The notes: generated by a model not told the origin, from the letters alone. Shown: positions 16,526-23,312, counted from the stretch's first letter. The stretch: 35,736 nucleotides of DNA from Oscillospiraceae bacterium (GCA_022795735.1 JAAWHG010000026.1:1-35736), one strand, 5' to 3'. Program-made: numbers and translations.

Positions 16526-16554
16526 ATTTTACTCCCAGTCGCGAAAAAAAGCAA
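16526..16554 (-). promoter_or_regulatory. ssnA-ygfK promoter
   Basis: Minus strand: TTGCTT (16549-16554), 17-bp spacer, TAAAAT (16526-16531). Divergent from the small-RNA promoter 12 bases away. Confidence 0.6.
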
Positions 16555-16565
16555 GAAGAAAATGC

Positions 16566-16594
16566 TTGACAAATACAATCCGTAGGTGTATGAT
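16566..16594 (+). promoter_or_regulatory. Strong promoter of the candidate small RNA
   Basis: TTGACA (16566-16571, perfect -35), 17-bp spacer, TATGAT (16589-16594). No open reading frame follows before the terminator at 16789, which points to an RNA gene. Predicted start is about 16601. Confidence 0.8.
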
Positions 16595-16600
16595 AAAGCC

Positions 16601-16832
16601 ATCAGTTAGGTAATGCTAACTACGCCGGTACCGCAATCCGTTATTTCCTTTCTCCTCCAACCCTTTACAATCCCTTACCTACCTCCATCCCCCTTACAAT
16701 TTTGTCCTTGCCATAAGTTATGTCCCATTTTTACTCCAGCAATAAAACGGTCCTTTTTCCGGCGTAGTACCAACCGAACTGCTGCGAAAAGTCCCGCTTC
16801 CAGGCGGTATGGAAGCGGGACTTAAATTATTT
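16601..16832 (+). ncRNA. Candidate structured small RNA with G-free loop
   Basis: About 225 nt from promoter to terminator, no plausible coding frame. Its ends pair: CAGTTAGG (16603-16610) with CCGAACTG (16774-16781, one mismatch) and CTACGCCGG (16620-16628) with CCGGCGTAG (16759-16767, perfect 9 bp). Inside is a pyrimidine-rich region in which positions 16641-16703 (63 nt) contain no G, with repeated CTCCTCC, CCTACCTCC and TCCC stretches that look complementary to Shine-Dalgarno sequences. A strong terminator follows. I do not match it to 6S, SRP, tmRNA, RNase P or a known riboswitch. Likely a regulatory or scaffold RNA; this is inference. It also fills most of the 506-base gap 16321-16826. 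Confidence 0.65.
16789..16823. terminator. Bidirectional terminator between the small RNA and the SLOG gene
   Basis: 13-bp perfect stem AAGTCCCGCTTCC (16789-16801) with GGAAGCGGGACTT (16811-16823), 9-base loop; modest T run on the plus strand, TTTT on the minus strand. The SLOG stop codon is at 16827, so it serves both. Confidence 0.85.
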
Positions 16833-17363
16833 GTTCGCGCTTTCTTCATGGAAGATGTGCCGGGTAACCGGGTCAATTACGATAATCTCCCGCCCCATCT
16901 TTCGCGCGTAATTTATCGTACCGCCGGTACTGTCCTGCCTCGCCCCGTTGTAAACGGCCAAAAGAATCCCCGCCTGTTCCACCAAACGGCGGTTGCGCTC
17001 CATCATACAACCGTTATAATATTTCCGGCTCACATATTGCACAAAATCCGCCTGCATTAAAATTTTATAATACTGCCTCTGCGCTGAATGACTCCACTTG
17101 TCCGCCTGTCCCTCACAGGGCAGGAGACAGTGGAGGGTCAGGGCGGGATTTTTTTTACGCAATTTGAGCACAATCTCCGCACAGTCGCAATCCGTTCCCT
17201 CCGTCATGCCGCTGAAAAAGTTCGTCACACCGCACCCTGCCAGCCTTACAATCTGCGCGGTCAGCTCCATCTGCAATTCCACGCATTGGAGGTCCGACTC
17301 AGCAAACCGCCACGGTAATTTCATGGGACGGTGCCCGGTGAAAGCACAGGATGTCTCCCTCAT
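16827..17363 (-). CDS. SLOG-family protein (YpsA/DUF1273-like)
   Basis: SLOG is a Rossmann-like fold related to DprA and Lonely-guy enzymes, proposed to sense or process nucleotide-derived ligands. The product (178 residues from the proposed start) begins CAFTGHRPMKLPW (the TGHRP motif typical of this subgroup), followed by FFSGMTEGTDCDCAEIVLKLR (glycine-rich strand-loop), and ILLAVYNGARQDSTGGTINYARKMGREIIVI near the C terminus, the second ligand-loop block. I chose the ATG at 17363, which follows GGGGGAGA, over an ATG at 17378. It is divergent from an XRE regulator and shares an operator-rich 100-base gap. Base composition is more AT-rich than the neighbours. Molecular function is unknown. 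Confidence 0.8.
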   Translation of the reverse strand: MRETSCAFTGHRPMKLPWRFAESDLQCVELQMELTAQIVRLAGCGVTNFFSGMTEGTDCDCAEIVLKLRKKNPALTLHCLLPCEGQADKWSHSAQRQYYKILMQADFVQYVSRKYYNGCMMERNRRLVEQAGILLAVYNGARQDSTGGTINYARKMGREIIVIDPVTRHIFHEESANK

Positions 17364-17392
17364 ATCTCTCCCCCGCATTCACATAGTATTAT

Positions 17393-17405
17393 ATGTATTA
17401 TACAT
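17393..17405. promoter_or_regulatory. ATGTAT palindromic operator, copy 1
   Basis: ATGTAT-T-ATACAT, a perfect 13-base palindrome overlapping the -10 of the SLOG promoter. A repressor here would block that promoter; the adjacent XRE protein is the obvious candidate. Confidence 0.6.
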
Positions 17406-17425
17406 GATTAAATAGGTAAAATCAA
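17397..17425 (-). promoter_or_regulatory. Promoter of the SLOG gene
   Basis: Minus strand: TTGATT (17420-17425), 17-bp spacer, TATAAT (17397-17402). Very good match; transcript start near 17390. Confidence 0.75.
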
Positions 17426-17444
17426 TACATAAAATTATATGTAT
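17425..17444. promoter_or_regulatory. ATGTAT palindromic operator, copy 2
   Basis: ATACAT (17425-17430) and ATGTAT (17439-17444) in opposite orientation, 8 bases apart; touches the SLOG -35 and the likely -10 (TATGAT, 17442-17447) of the XRE gene. Same half-site as copy 1, hence probably the same protein. Confidence 0.55.
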
Positions 17445-17480
17445 GATACTCTTTTCAAAAAAAGGAGAGCGGAGGCGGCT

Positions 17481-17831
17481 TTGAAAAACGTAGTAGATTT
17501 GTTTCGTGAATTGCGGGAAGATCATGATTGCTCGCAGAAGGACATCGCGGCGGTTCTCGGCATATCCCAACAGCACTATTCCAAATATGAAAAGGGCGAG
17601 TATGAGCTTCCGCTGAGACATTTTATCACGCTGGCGGAATATTACGGCGTGTCCGCCGATTATCTGATTGGCCGCTGTTCTTACGATAAAAAGAAACCGT
17701 TGAAAACGATTTATATCACCCGCGACTGTTCCTGCGAGTCGCTTGTGCAGGACATTCTTTCTCTGAGCAGGCACGGAAGAGAATCGGTCGTAGAATATGT
17801 GGAGCTTCAAAAGCTGAAAGAGGGAAAATAA
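17481..17831 (+). CDS. XRE-family transcriptional regulator (Cro/CI-type HTH)
   Basis: Small DNA-binding protein of 116 residues. The N-terminal half is a five-helix XRE domain (VVDLFRELREDHDCSQKDIAAVLGISQQHYSKYEKGEYELPLRHF, about 3-50) and SADYLIGR is its typical end; the C-terminal 50 residues (Cys pair TRDCSCESL, then a helix) are not recognised. I start at the TTG at 17481, six bases from GGAGG; an in-frame ATG at 17439 lies inside the operator and the probable -10 box, so it cannot be transcribed from that promoter. It is divergent from the SLOG gene and likely binds the ATGTAT palindromes, regulating both directions. Confidence 0.85.
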   Translation: MKNVVDLFRELREDHDCSQKDIAAVLGISQQHYSKYEKGEYELPLRHFITLAEYYGVSADYLIGRCSYDKKKPLKTIYITRDCSCESLVQDILSLSRHGRESVVEYVELQKLKEGK

Positions 17832-17926
17832 AAAATAAGGCTCCCCTTTTTCAACCTGCGCCATTGTAGTTTACTGTCAGTATATCATGTAGTTTTCTAT
17901 TAGTCAACATATACTCACCATGAGAA

Positions 17927-17941
17927 ACCATACTGTATGGT
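17927..17941. promoter_or_regulatory. Palindromic operator before the second XRE gene
   Basis: ACCATAC-T-GTATGGT, a perfect 15-base palindrome ending 26 bases upstream of the second XRE start codon. Its half-site differs from ATGTAT, so a different protein, most simply the XRE gene's own product, should bind it. Confidence 0.55.
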
Positions 17942-17967
17942 ACTCTTAACGCAAAGTAGGTGGTATC

Positions 17968-18258
17968 ATGTTGCCCATTGGAGATGTAATCAGAGATCTC
18001 AGAAATGGTCAAAACCTCTCACAAGAGAAGCTGGCACGCAAAATTGGAGTAAATAAATCGACCATTACCATGTATGAGAACGGGACCAGAGTGCCCTCGA
18101 TTAAAAAACTGATCGCGCTGTCCAAGTCGCTCGGCGTTACCACTGACTATCTTCTCGGATTAAATAACGGCGAAAACGCTTACCTTGATGTGACTGGGTT
18201 AACGCCGAAACAAATTGAGTCTCTCAATCTTACCATTGCAAATTATCGTGCCCTTTAA
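17968..18258 (+). CDS. XRE-family transcriptional regulator, short
   Basis: A 96-residue, nearly all-HTH protein: IGDVIRDLRNGQNLSQEKLARKIGVNKSTITMYENGTRVPSIKKLIALSKSLGVTTDYLLG spans residues 4-64, the classic XRE fold, followed by a 30-residue tail (LTPKQIESLNLTIANYRAL). The ATG at 17968 follows AGGTGG closely. A perfect palindrome upstream suggests autoregulation. It follows the first XRE gene by 136 bases in the same direction but with different operators; similarity between the two is limited to the family level. No phage or plasmid genes lie nearby. Confidence 0.85.
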   Translation: MLPIGDVIRDLRNGQNLSQEKLARKIGVNKSTITMYENGTRVPSIKKLIALSKSLGVTTDYLLGLNNGENAYLDVTGLTPKQIESLNLTIANYRAL

Positions 18259-18295
18259 CGTTTTAAAAAGAAATTAGATTTTATCGCTACCGTCC

Positions 18296-18332
18296 AAAAT
18301 CCGCAGGCCATCCTGACCTGCGGATTTCTTAT
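18296..18332. terminator. Bidirectional terminator after the second XRE gene
   Basis: Stem AAATCCGCAGG (18297-18307) with CCTGCGGATTT (18317-18327), 9-base loop, T-rich on the plus side and AT-rich on the minus side. It divides the XRE gene from the convergent Cys-rich gene. Confidence 0.85.
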
Positions 18333-18341
18333 TTTCTCAAC

Positions 18342-18620
18342 CTATCCCTTTTTACGGACCAGCTCCGCAATCTCCCCGAACCGCTCCACCACCTGCGGGT
18401 AATTTTCCCGCCGGTGGGGAAACAGACATTTTGTGCAGTCCTTGACTCCCTTTTCGGTGTATTGGAAGCCGCCGCCGCACCGGTCCCCCAGGGCGTAGAG
18501 CGGACAGTAGCAAAACAGGCAATTAAAATCCTCCGGCTTCTCCGTGTCGTGACAGGGAAAGTATTCGCATACCCGGTTCTGAAAAAAGCTGTAATGCTTT
18601 GTCCTCCATTCGTCGTTCAT
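18342..18620 (-). CDS. Cysteine-rich small domain protein (probable zinc binding)
   Basis: A 92-residue protein with nine cysteines arranged as in the cysteine-rich small domain family (PF04071): NRVCEYFPCHD, FNCLFCYCPLY, RCGGG and DCTKCLFPHR. It probably binds zinc; the role is unknown. The start codon overlaps the rqcH stop by 4 nt (ATGA), so it is the third gene of the mrnC-rqcH unit. The C-terminal YPQVVERFGEIAELVRK helix is typical. Confidence 0.8.
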   Translation of the reverse strand: MNDEWRTKHYSFFQNRVCEYFPCHDTEKPEDFNCLFCYCPLYALGDRCGGGFQYTEKGVKDCTKCLFPHRRENYPQVVERFGEIAELVRKKG

Positions 18621-20371
18621 TGCCTTTCCTCCCGCAGTTTTTCACACAATTTCCCATCCGGCGTGACATAGCGGGTGGTATAGTGGTCGTAGATCACCAT
18701 CCCCGGCTTTGCGCCCGCCGGTTTTTTCACATGCTTGACCAGCGCGCAGTCCACCGGCACATTCTGTCCCTCCCGGGCCTGGGAATACCACGCCGCCAGC
18801 GCCGCCGCCTCGTCCAGCGTCGCCTCCCCCGGCTCGCCGCGCCCCGCGCACGCCACAATCACATGACTGCCGTGAATTTTCTGCGCGTGCAGCCACAGAT
18901 CATATTTCTCCGCCGCCCGCAGGGTCAGCTGGTCATTCTGCCGGTTATTGCGCCCTACATAGATTTCAAATCCCTCGCTGGAGCGAAAGGCCATCGGACG
19001 TGACGGTTGCTGCTTGGGCTGCTTTTTTTTGCCCACGCTCCGGATATAGCCCCCCTCGGTCAGCTCAGCCCGTATCTCCGACAAATCCTTTTCTCCCTCG
19101 GCGCGGTTCAGCTCGTCCAAAATACTTTCCAGATAGCTCAGCTCTTTTTCTCCCTGCGCGATTAACCCGGTCAGAACGCGGCTGGCGTTTTTCGCCTTGG
19201 TATAGTCCTTATAAAACTTCGCCGCGTTTTGCTGGGGGGACAGCTTGGGAGACAGCGGGATTTCGATCTCCCGCATCTCGGGGTCGTAAAAATCAACACA
19301 AGTCAGCCGTCCCTGCCCTCGCCCGATCTGATGGAGATTGGCGGTCACGACGTCTCCCAATTGCCGCAGCCGTTCCCGTCCCTCGGTATCCTGCAACTCC
19401 TTGCGCTGATGGGCCAATTTGCGCGCCGTGCGGTCCCGCAGATTTTGGACGGTCCTGCGCATGGCCTGACTCTTTTGCCGGGTCCGCTCCGCCCGGTCCC
19501 GCTGGGCGTAAAAACGGTCAAGCAGCGCCGAAAAGCTCTCCCCGGTCTCCTGCTCATAATAGCCGCCGTACTGCCCGATGAAGCGGCAGGAAAAGTCCTT
19601 GGGCTGCCCGTCCTTCAGCAACAGCACCGGTGTAAACGGACCCCCGGTCAAACCGGCAAGCTCCTTTATTAAATAGGCGCACAACTTCTCCCGATCGCAG
19701 TCCTCTACCATAACTGAGGCATCGCCGGCAAAGCCGTAGGCCAGCTCTCGTCCCAACAGCGGCGAGAGGCCCGCGAAAGAACCGGTAATCCACCGTTCCA
19801 GCGGCCCTGCGGCATGGGAAAGCAGCGCGGCCATTTTTCCAGCCGTCACCGCCGCCGGGTCTTCCTTATCCTGGGACGGCGGACTTTGATAAAACAGCCC
19901 GGGCAGCACCTGCCGCTTTTCCGACATCTCAAAATCCACCCGCCGCAGGCAGTCCACAATCCGTCCGTCGCCGCCGCACAGAATCAGATTGGAGTTGCGG
20001 CCCATGATCTCAGCCACCAGCATCTTTTCCACCGGCTCTCCCAGCTCGTCGGTGCAGTCAAATTTTAACGTCAACACCCGTTCCGCCGGCGGCTGAACGA
20101 TTCCGGTCAGCTTTCCACCCACCAGATGTTTGCGCAGCAGCATACAAAACATGGGCGGCTGCGCCGGATTTTCCGACGGGGCGGCGGTAAAATGTACCCG
20201 CGGATGGTTGGGGCTCGCGCAGAGCAGCAGCCGCTTTACCCCCTCGCGGCTCCGCAGCTGCAAAATCAACTCGTCCCGCTCCGGCTGGTGAACCCGGTCC
20301 ACCCGGCTCCCAACCGCGCCCCGGCGCAGTTCTCCGGCCAGGGCTGTCAAATATACAGCGTCAAGGGGCAT
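18617..20371 (-). CDS. rqcH: NFACT-family ribosome quality-control factor RqcH
   Basis: RqcH (Rqc2 homologue) binds obstructed 50S subunits and directs alanine tailing of stalled chains; older annotations call it a fibronectin-binding protein. The 584-residue protein has NFACT-N (MPLDAVYLTALAGELRR..., about 1-230), HhH region, a long coiled coil (about 270-430, QRDRAERTRQKSQAMRRTVQNLRD and AEGEKDLSEIRAEL) and the C-terminal NFACT-R domain (GFEIYVGRNNRQNDQLTLRAAEKYDLWLHAQKIHGSHVIV, about 470-510). I start at the ATG at 20371, which overlaps the mrnC end by 11 bases; upstream codons in frame belong to mrnC's region. Cotranscribed with mrnC. Confidence 0.92.
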   Translation of the reverse strand: MPLDAVYLTALAGELRRGAVGSRVDRVHQPERDELILQLRSREGVKRLLLCASPNHPRVHFTAAPSENPAQPPMFCMLLRKHLVGGKLTGIVQPPAERVLTLKFDCTDELGEPVEKMLVAEIMGRNSNLILCGGDGRIVDCLRRVDFEMSEKRQVLPGLFYQSPPSQDKEDPAAVTAGKMAALLSHAAGPLERWITGSFAGLSPLLGRELAYGFAGDASVMVEDCDREKLCAYLIKELAGLTGGPFTPVLLLKDGQPKDFSCRFIGQYGGYYEQETGESFSALLDRFYAQRDRAERTRQKSQAMRRTVQNLRDRTARKLAHQRKELQDTEGRERLRQLGDVVTANLHQIGRGQGRLTCVDFYDPEMREIEIPLSPKLSPQQNAAKFYKDYTKAKNASRVLTGLIAQGEKELSYLESILDELNRAEGEKDLSEIRAELTEGGYIRSVGKKKQPKQQPSRPMAFRSSEGFEIYVGRNNRQNDQLTLRAAEKYDLWLHAQKIHGSHVIVACAGRGEPGEATLDEAAALAAWYSQAREGQNVPVDCALVKHVKKPAGAKPGMVIYDHYTTRYVTPDGKLCEKLREERQ

Positions 20372-20783
20372 GGTCTTCCTCCGTATCCATGGTGAGATTA
20401 AACAATTCGTTGAGCCGGTCCCGCCTGCCCAGCAGATAGAGCGCGCCAAACAGGGTTTCCAGACCGCTGGCCCGGGCATATTGCTGCGGGGACGCCCCCC
20501 GGGGAACCGAATGATGGGGATGGGCGTTGCGGCCCCGGTGATAATACCCCCGCTCCTCCTCGCTCAGGAGGGGAAGCAGACGCTCCACCCGCGCCGCCTG
20601 CGCCGCCGCGCTGACCTGGCGGACGGTCTCCCGGTGCAGCGCGGTCTGGGAAGTACGCCCCGCAGTGCACAGCCGCGCCCGGACGAGCAGCTCAAACACC
20701 CCGTCCCCCAAATGGGCCAAACCCAGCGCGCTCACCGCGTCCACCTCCCGCTTGTCCATGCGGACGTGAAAATAATTTTCCAA
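20361..20783 (-). CDS. mrnC: Mini-ribonuclease III
   Basis: MrnC lacks the dsRNA-binding domain of RNase III and matures 23S rRNA ends in Firmicutes. The 140-residue product starts LENYFHVRMDKREVDAVSALGLAHLGDGVFELLVRARL, with the Asp-bearing signature HLGDGVFE, then HRGRNAHPHHSVPRGASPQQYARASGLETLFGALYLLGR, where SGLETLFGALYL is the RNase III-type metal-binding block. I propose a TTG start at 20783 because GGAG lies eight bases before it and the N terminus then matches the family (xxYF...D..EV); an ATG at 20759 would cut that part off. Its stop lies within the rqcH start region. Confidence 0.88.
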   Translation of the reverse strand: MENYFHVRMDKREVDAVSALGLAHLGDGVFELLVRARLCTAGRTSQTALHRETVRQVSAAAQAARVERLLPLLSEEERGYYHRGRNAHPHHSVPRGASPQQYARASGLETLFGALYLLGRRDRLNELFNLTMDTEEDHAP

Positions 20784-20798
20784 ACAATCCTCTCCAAT

Positions 20799-20820
20799 CC
20801 CGCCCGCAGGCGGGGTTTTT
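20799..20820 (+). terminator. Plus-strand terminator-like hairpin in the mrnC 5' region
   Basis: CCCGCC (20799-20804), CGCA loop, GGCGGG (20809-20814), then five T. It would stop a rightward transcript just before the mrnC start, although no rightward gene precedes it. On the minus strand it is a hairpin in the mrnC leader. Confidence 0.45.
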
Positions 20821-20915
20821 CCGTTCTCCAGTATACTATATCCTGCCTGCAAAGGGAATCCTTTTGCTGAATTAGTTACAAAAAATTTTTTCACATCCAA
20901 TTCGTAACAAAACAC

Positions 20916-20944
20916 TTGACAAATTGGTTACATACTGTTACTAT
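20916..20944 (+). promoter_or_regulatory. Promoter of the CHAP/SLH gene
   Basis: TTGACA (20916-20921), 17-bp spacer, TACTAT (20939-20944). GTTAC or GTAAC occurs at least five times in 20870-20985, two of them in the spacer and -10 area, suggesting a regulator site. Confidence 0.7.
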
Positions 20945-21049
20945 TATGTCATCCAAAGAAACAAAAAGTTAATGAACTGTAACACAAACGGCGGCCGCCG
21001 CTCCCCTTGCAGGGCGCGAATCCCCCTTGTGTTTCGAGAAGGGACTGAT

Positions 21050-22168
21050 TTGCAAGTGAAACACGTAACACGAAAGCTCCGGCTCGGCGCGGCCTTTTGC
21101 TCTGTCGCGTTGACTGCCGCAGTCCTTCTGCCGGCCAACGCGTCGGAGAAGATTCTCTCCTGCACCTATGTTGACATTGAGGGACAGGGCTTTGTGGCCG
21201 ACACCCTCAACGGCGTTGAGGCCCGCTACAACGCACGGGGCCAATCTATCAACTGTGCCGAGCTGGTCATTCGTTATTATGACGAAATTTACGGCATCGA
21301 AGTCTTCACGCCGGACACCATGATATACGTCAGAGACAGGGATGATCTCTACTTCGAGCTCACCGACCAGCCTAAGCCCGGCGACGTGATGGTCGGCAGC
21401 GCGGCGGCGCGCGGCAAGTCCTACAATCACTTCGCCCTCGTCAAGGAATGGAACGGCGACACCCTGACCGTCTTTGAGCAGAACTGGACCTGGGGCGGTC
21501 AGGCCGGCATCAACCGTGTCATTGAATATCCCAATCCCTGTTACAAGATTTACACCCTGAAATCCACTACCGGCCGCCCGGTCAAAACGTTGGCCGAGGA
21601 CAAATCCAGCTTTTGGGCCACCCCCTATATTGAAGAAGCCGCTGAAAAGGGAATTTTCAATTTAGAGCACGACTTCACCGAGCCTATTACCCGGGGCGAG
21701 TTCTGTCAAATGGCTCTCAACATCCTCGAAAACTGCGGCATGGAAATCGAGGGGACCGGCGCGGAGGGCGCGCTGGCCATCGGCCTGGTCTCCAACGGCG
21801 ACAGCTCCAAGATGCTCACCCGCGAAGAAGCCGCCTGCATTGTCAGCCGGGTCGTCAACTGGATTGGCAATCCGCCCCTTGCCCTTCCGGCGGCGCTCGA
21901 CACCTATACCGACACCTCAGAAATCTCCTACTGGGCGCAGGAATCGGTGGCGCAGGTGACGGTGGGCAACCTGATGAACGGCCTCACCGGCTATTTTGCC
22001 CCGAAGGATCCCCTGAGCAAGGAACAGGCGGTGACCATTATGCTCCGGGTCAACGAGCTAGGTGATTCCATCACCTACCGTGCCTCCCGCGTTCCCCAGG
22101 GCGGCGTCGCCGCCATAACCGCCAAACAGCATCTGCCCGTTCCCGAAATCGTCCGGACGGCAGGTTAA
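21050..22168 (+). CDS. Secreted CHAP-like cell-wall protein with C-terminal SLH repeats
   Basis: Exported protein of 372 residues starting at TTG (21050), six bases from AAGGG. A signal peptide (VTRKLRLGAAFCSVALTAAVLLPANAS) is followed by a CHAP-like domain (about 50-165): Cys in QSINCAELVIRYYDEIYG, His in KSYNHFALVKEW and Asn in FEQNWTWGG, the expected Cys-His-Asn set of a peptidoglycan endopeptidase or amidase. Then come SLH repeats (about 190-350, DTYTDTSEISYWAQESVAQVTVGNLMNG and YFAPKDPLSKEQAVTIML). Domain order is the reverse of the 4.3-kb protein. Single gene with its own promoter and terminator. The target bond is not known. Confidence 0.83.
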   Translation: MQVKHVTRKLRLGAAFCSVALTAAVLLPANASEKILSCTYVDIEGQGFVADTLNGVEARYNARGQSINCAELVIRYYDEIYGIEVFTPDTMIYVRDRDDLYFELTDQPKPGDVMVGSAAARGKSYNHFALVKEWNGDTLTVFEQNWTWGGQAGINRVIEYPNPCYKIYTLKSTTGRPVKTLAEDKSSFWATPYIEEAAEKGIFNLEHDFTEPITRGEFCQMALNILENCGMEIEGTGAEGALAIGLVSNGDSSKMLTREEAACIVSRVVNWIGNPPLALPAALDTYTDTSEISYWAQESVAQVTVGNLMNGLTGYFAPKDPLSKEQAVTIMLRVNELGDSITYRASRVPQGGVAAITAKQHLPVPEIVRTAG

Positions 22169-22184
22169 TTTAAAATAGAAAACG

Positions 22185-22226
22185 AGACGCGCTGCGGTAT
22201 ATCATCGCAGCGCGTCTTATTTTTTT
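22185..22226. terminator. Terminator between CHAP/SLH and pfk genes
   Basis: 12-bp perfect stem AGACGCGCTGCG (22185-22196) with CGCAGCGCGTCT (22206-22217), followed on the plus strand by TATTTTTTT. It separates convergent genes and may also stop pfk transcription. Confidence 0.9.
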
Positions 22227-22235
22227 ATGTAACGC

Positions 22236-23312
22236 CTAGCCCAGGCTGATTCCCATCAGGCGGGCAATTTCCAGCATGCCATGCCCTTCGGGGACCAGAT
22301 GGGCCTTTCCGGCCACGTCGGAGAGCTTGTTGTGGGTGACCACCGTTCCCTTCATGGCAACCGTAACGCCGTACTCCTTATTCGCCACCAGCTTAGCCGC
22401 GTAAGCGCCGAACTGGGTGGCCAGAACCCGGTCATAGGGACAGGGGCTGCCGCCGCGCTGCATGTGACCGGGGACGCAGACACGGGTCTCAAAGCCGGTC
22501 ATCTCCTCAATCTGCCTGGCAATGCGGTTGGTAGGGGTGGTATAGCCCTGCTCAGCCCGTCTTGCCGTCCGCTCCTTGGACTTCATGCGGGCCTCCTCCA
22601 CGTCCATTGCTCCCTCGGCCACCGCCAGGATGGAGAAGGATTTGTTCTGCTTGGCCCGTTTCTCAATGGCAATGCAGACATTCTCAATGGAATAGGGAAA
22701 CTCCGGAAGCAAAATGATATCCGCGCCGCCCGCGATCCCGGCGTACAGAGCCAGCCACCCGGCCTTGTTGCCCATCAGCTCCACCACCATGCAACGGCTG
22801 TGGCTGCCGGCGGTGGTGTGAATCCGGTCAATGGCGTCGGTAGCGATTTCCACGGCGGTATGGAAGCCGAAGGTCACGTCGGTACCGTATATGTCGTTGT
22901 CGATGGTCTTGGGCAGGCCGATGATATTCAAGCCCTCCTTGCACAGGAGGTCGGCCGTCTTGTGGGTCCCGTTTCCGCCGAGGCAGAGAAGGCAATCCAG
23001 CTTCAGATCGGCGTAATGTTTCTTCATGGCGGCCACCTTATCGACGCCGTCCTCCTCCACCACCTTCATCATTTTGAACGGGGTGCGCTTGGTCCCAAGG
23101 ATGGTGCCGCCGACGGTGAGAATGCCGGAGAAGTCATGGGGATTCATCATCCTGGACTCTCCCTTAATCAGCCCGGAATAGCCGTTGATGATGCCAATAA
23201 TTTCCACATCGTCTCCCATACGCTGATAGAGAGCCTTTGCCACGCCGCGAATGGTGGCGTTCAAGCCGGGGCAGTCGCCGCCGGCGGTCAGAATACCGAC
23301 TCTTGTTTTCAT
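22236..23312 (-). CDS. 6-phosphofructokinase (PfkA superfamily)
   Basis: Phosphorylates fructose-6-phosphate to the 1,6-bisphosphate; glycolytic control step. The 358 residues carry the donor loop GGDCPGLNATIRG (11-23), GGNGTHKTA (112-120), the catalytic PKTIDND (134-140, Asp138 the base) and GYSGL, MVVELMG and PGHMQRGGSP substrate motifs. By E. coli numbering the second loop has Gly104 (ATP users) but Asn in place of Asp103, and Lys in place of Gly124 (the 'K' group that includes PPi-dependent and some ATP enzymes), so phosphoryl donor choice is not settled; ATP is my guess from Gly104. It begins 23 bases after sufB and appears to share that operon. Confidence 0.9.
   Translation of the reverse strand: MKTRVGILTAGGDCPGLNATIRGVAKALYQRMGDDVEIIGIINGYSGLIKGESRMMNPHDFSGILTVGGTILGTKRTPFKMMKVVEEDGVDKVAAMKKHYADLKLDCLLCLGGNGTHKTADLLCKEGLNIIGLPKTIDNDIYGTDVTFGFHTAVEIATDAIDRIHTTAGSHSRCMVVELMGNKAGWLALYAGIAGGADIILLPEFPYSIENVCIAIEKRAKQNKSFSILAVAEGAMDVEEARMKSKERTARRAEQGYTTPTNRIARQIEEMTGFETRVCVPGHMQRGGSPCPYDRVLATQFGAYAAKLVANKEYGVTVAMKGTVVTHNKLSDVAGKAHLVPEGHGMLEIARLMGISLG

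Noticed and set aside
16321..16530. Known purine or preQ1 riboswitch before ssnA
   Set aside because: The short stretch AGAGTTGTAGC is only superficially like preQ1-I, and the conserved purine aptamer core (paired loops with TATAA/TTTCTACC type segments) is not present.
16601..16832. 6S RNA, SRP RNA, tmRNA or RNase P RNA
   Set aside because: Length and G-free core do not fit; no SRP Alu or tetraloop domain, no tmRNA tRNA-like ends or tag frame, no RNase P core, and no 6S-like largely paired rod with central bubble.
17439..17480. ATG start for the first XRE gene at 17439
   Set aside because: It lies in the operator and probable -10 element and has no ribosome site; the TTG at 17481 has GGAGG at proper distance and the protein then begins at the HTH domain.
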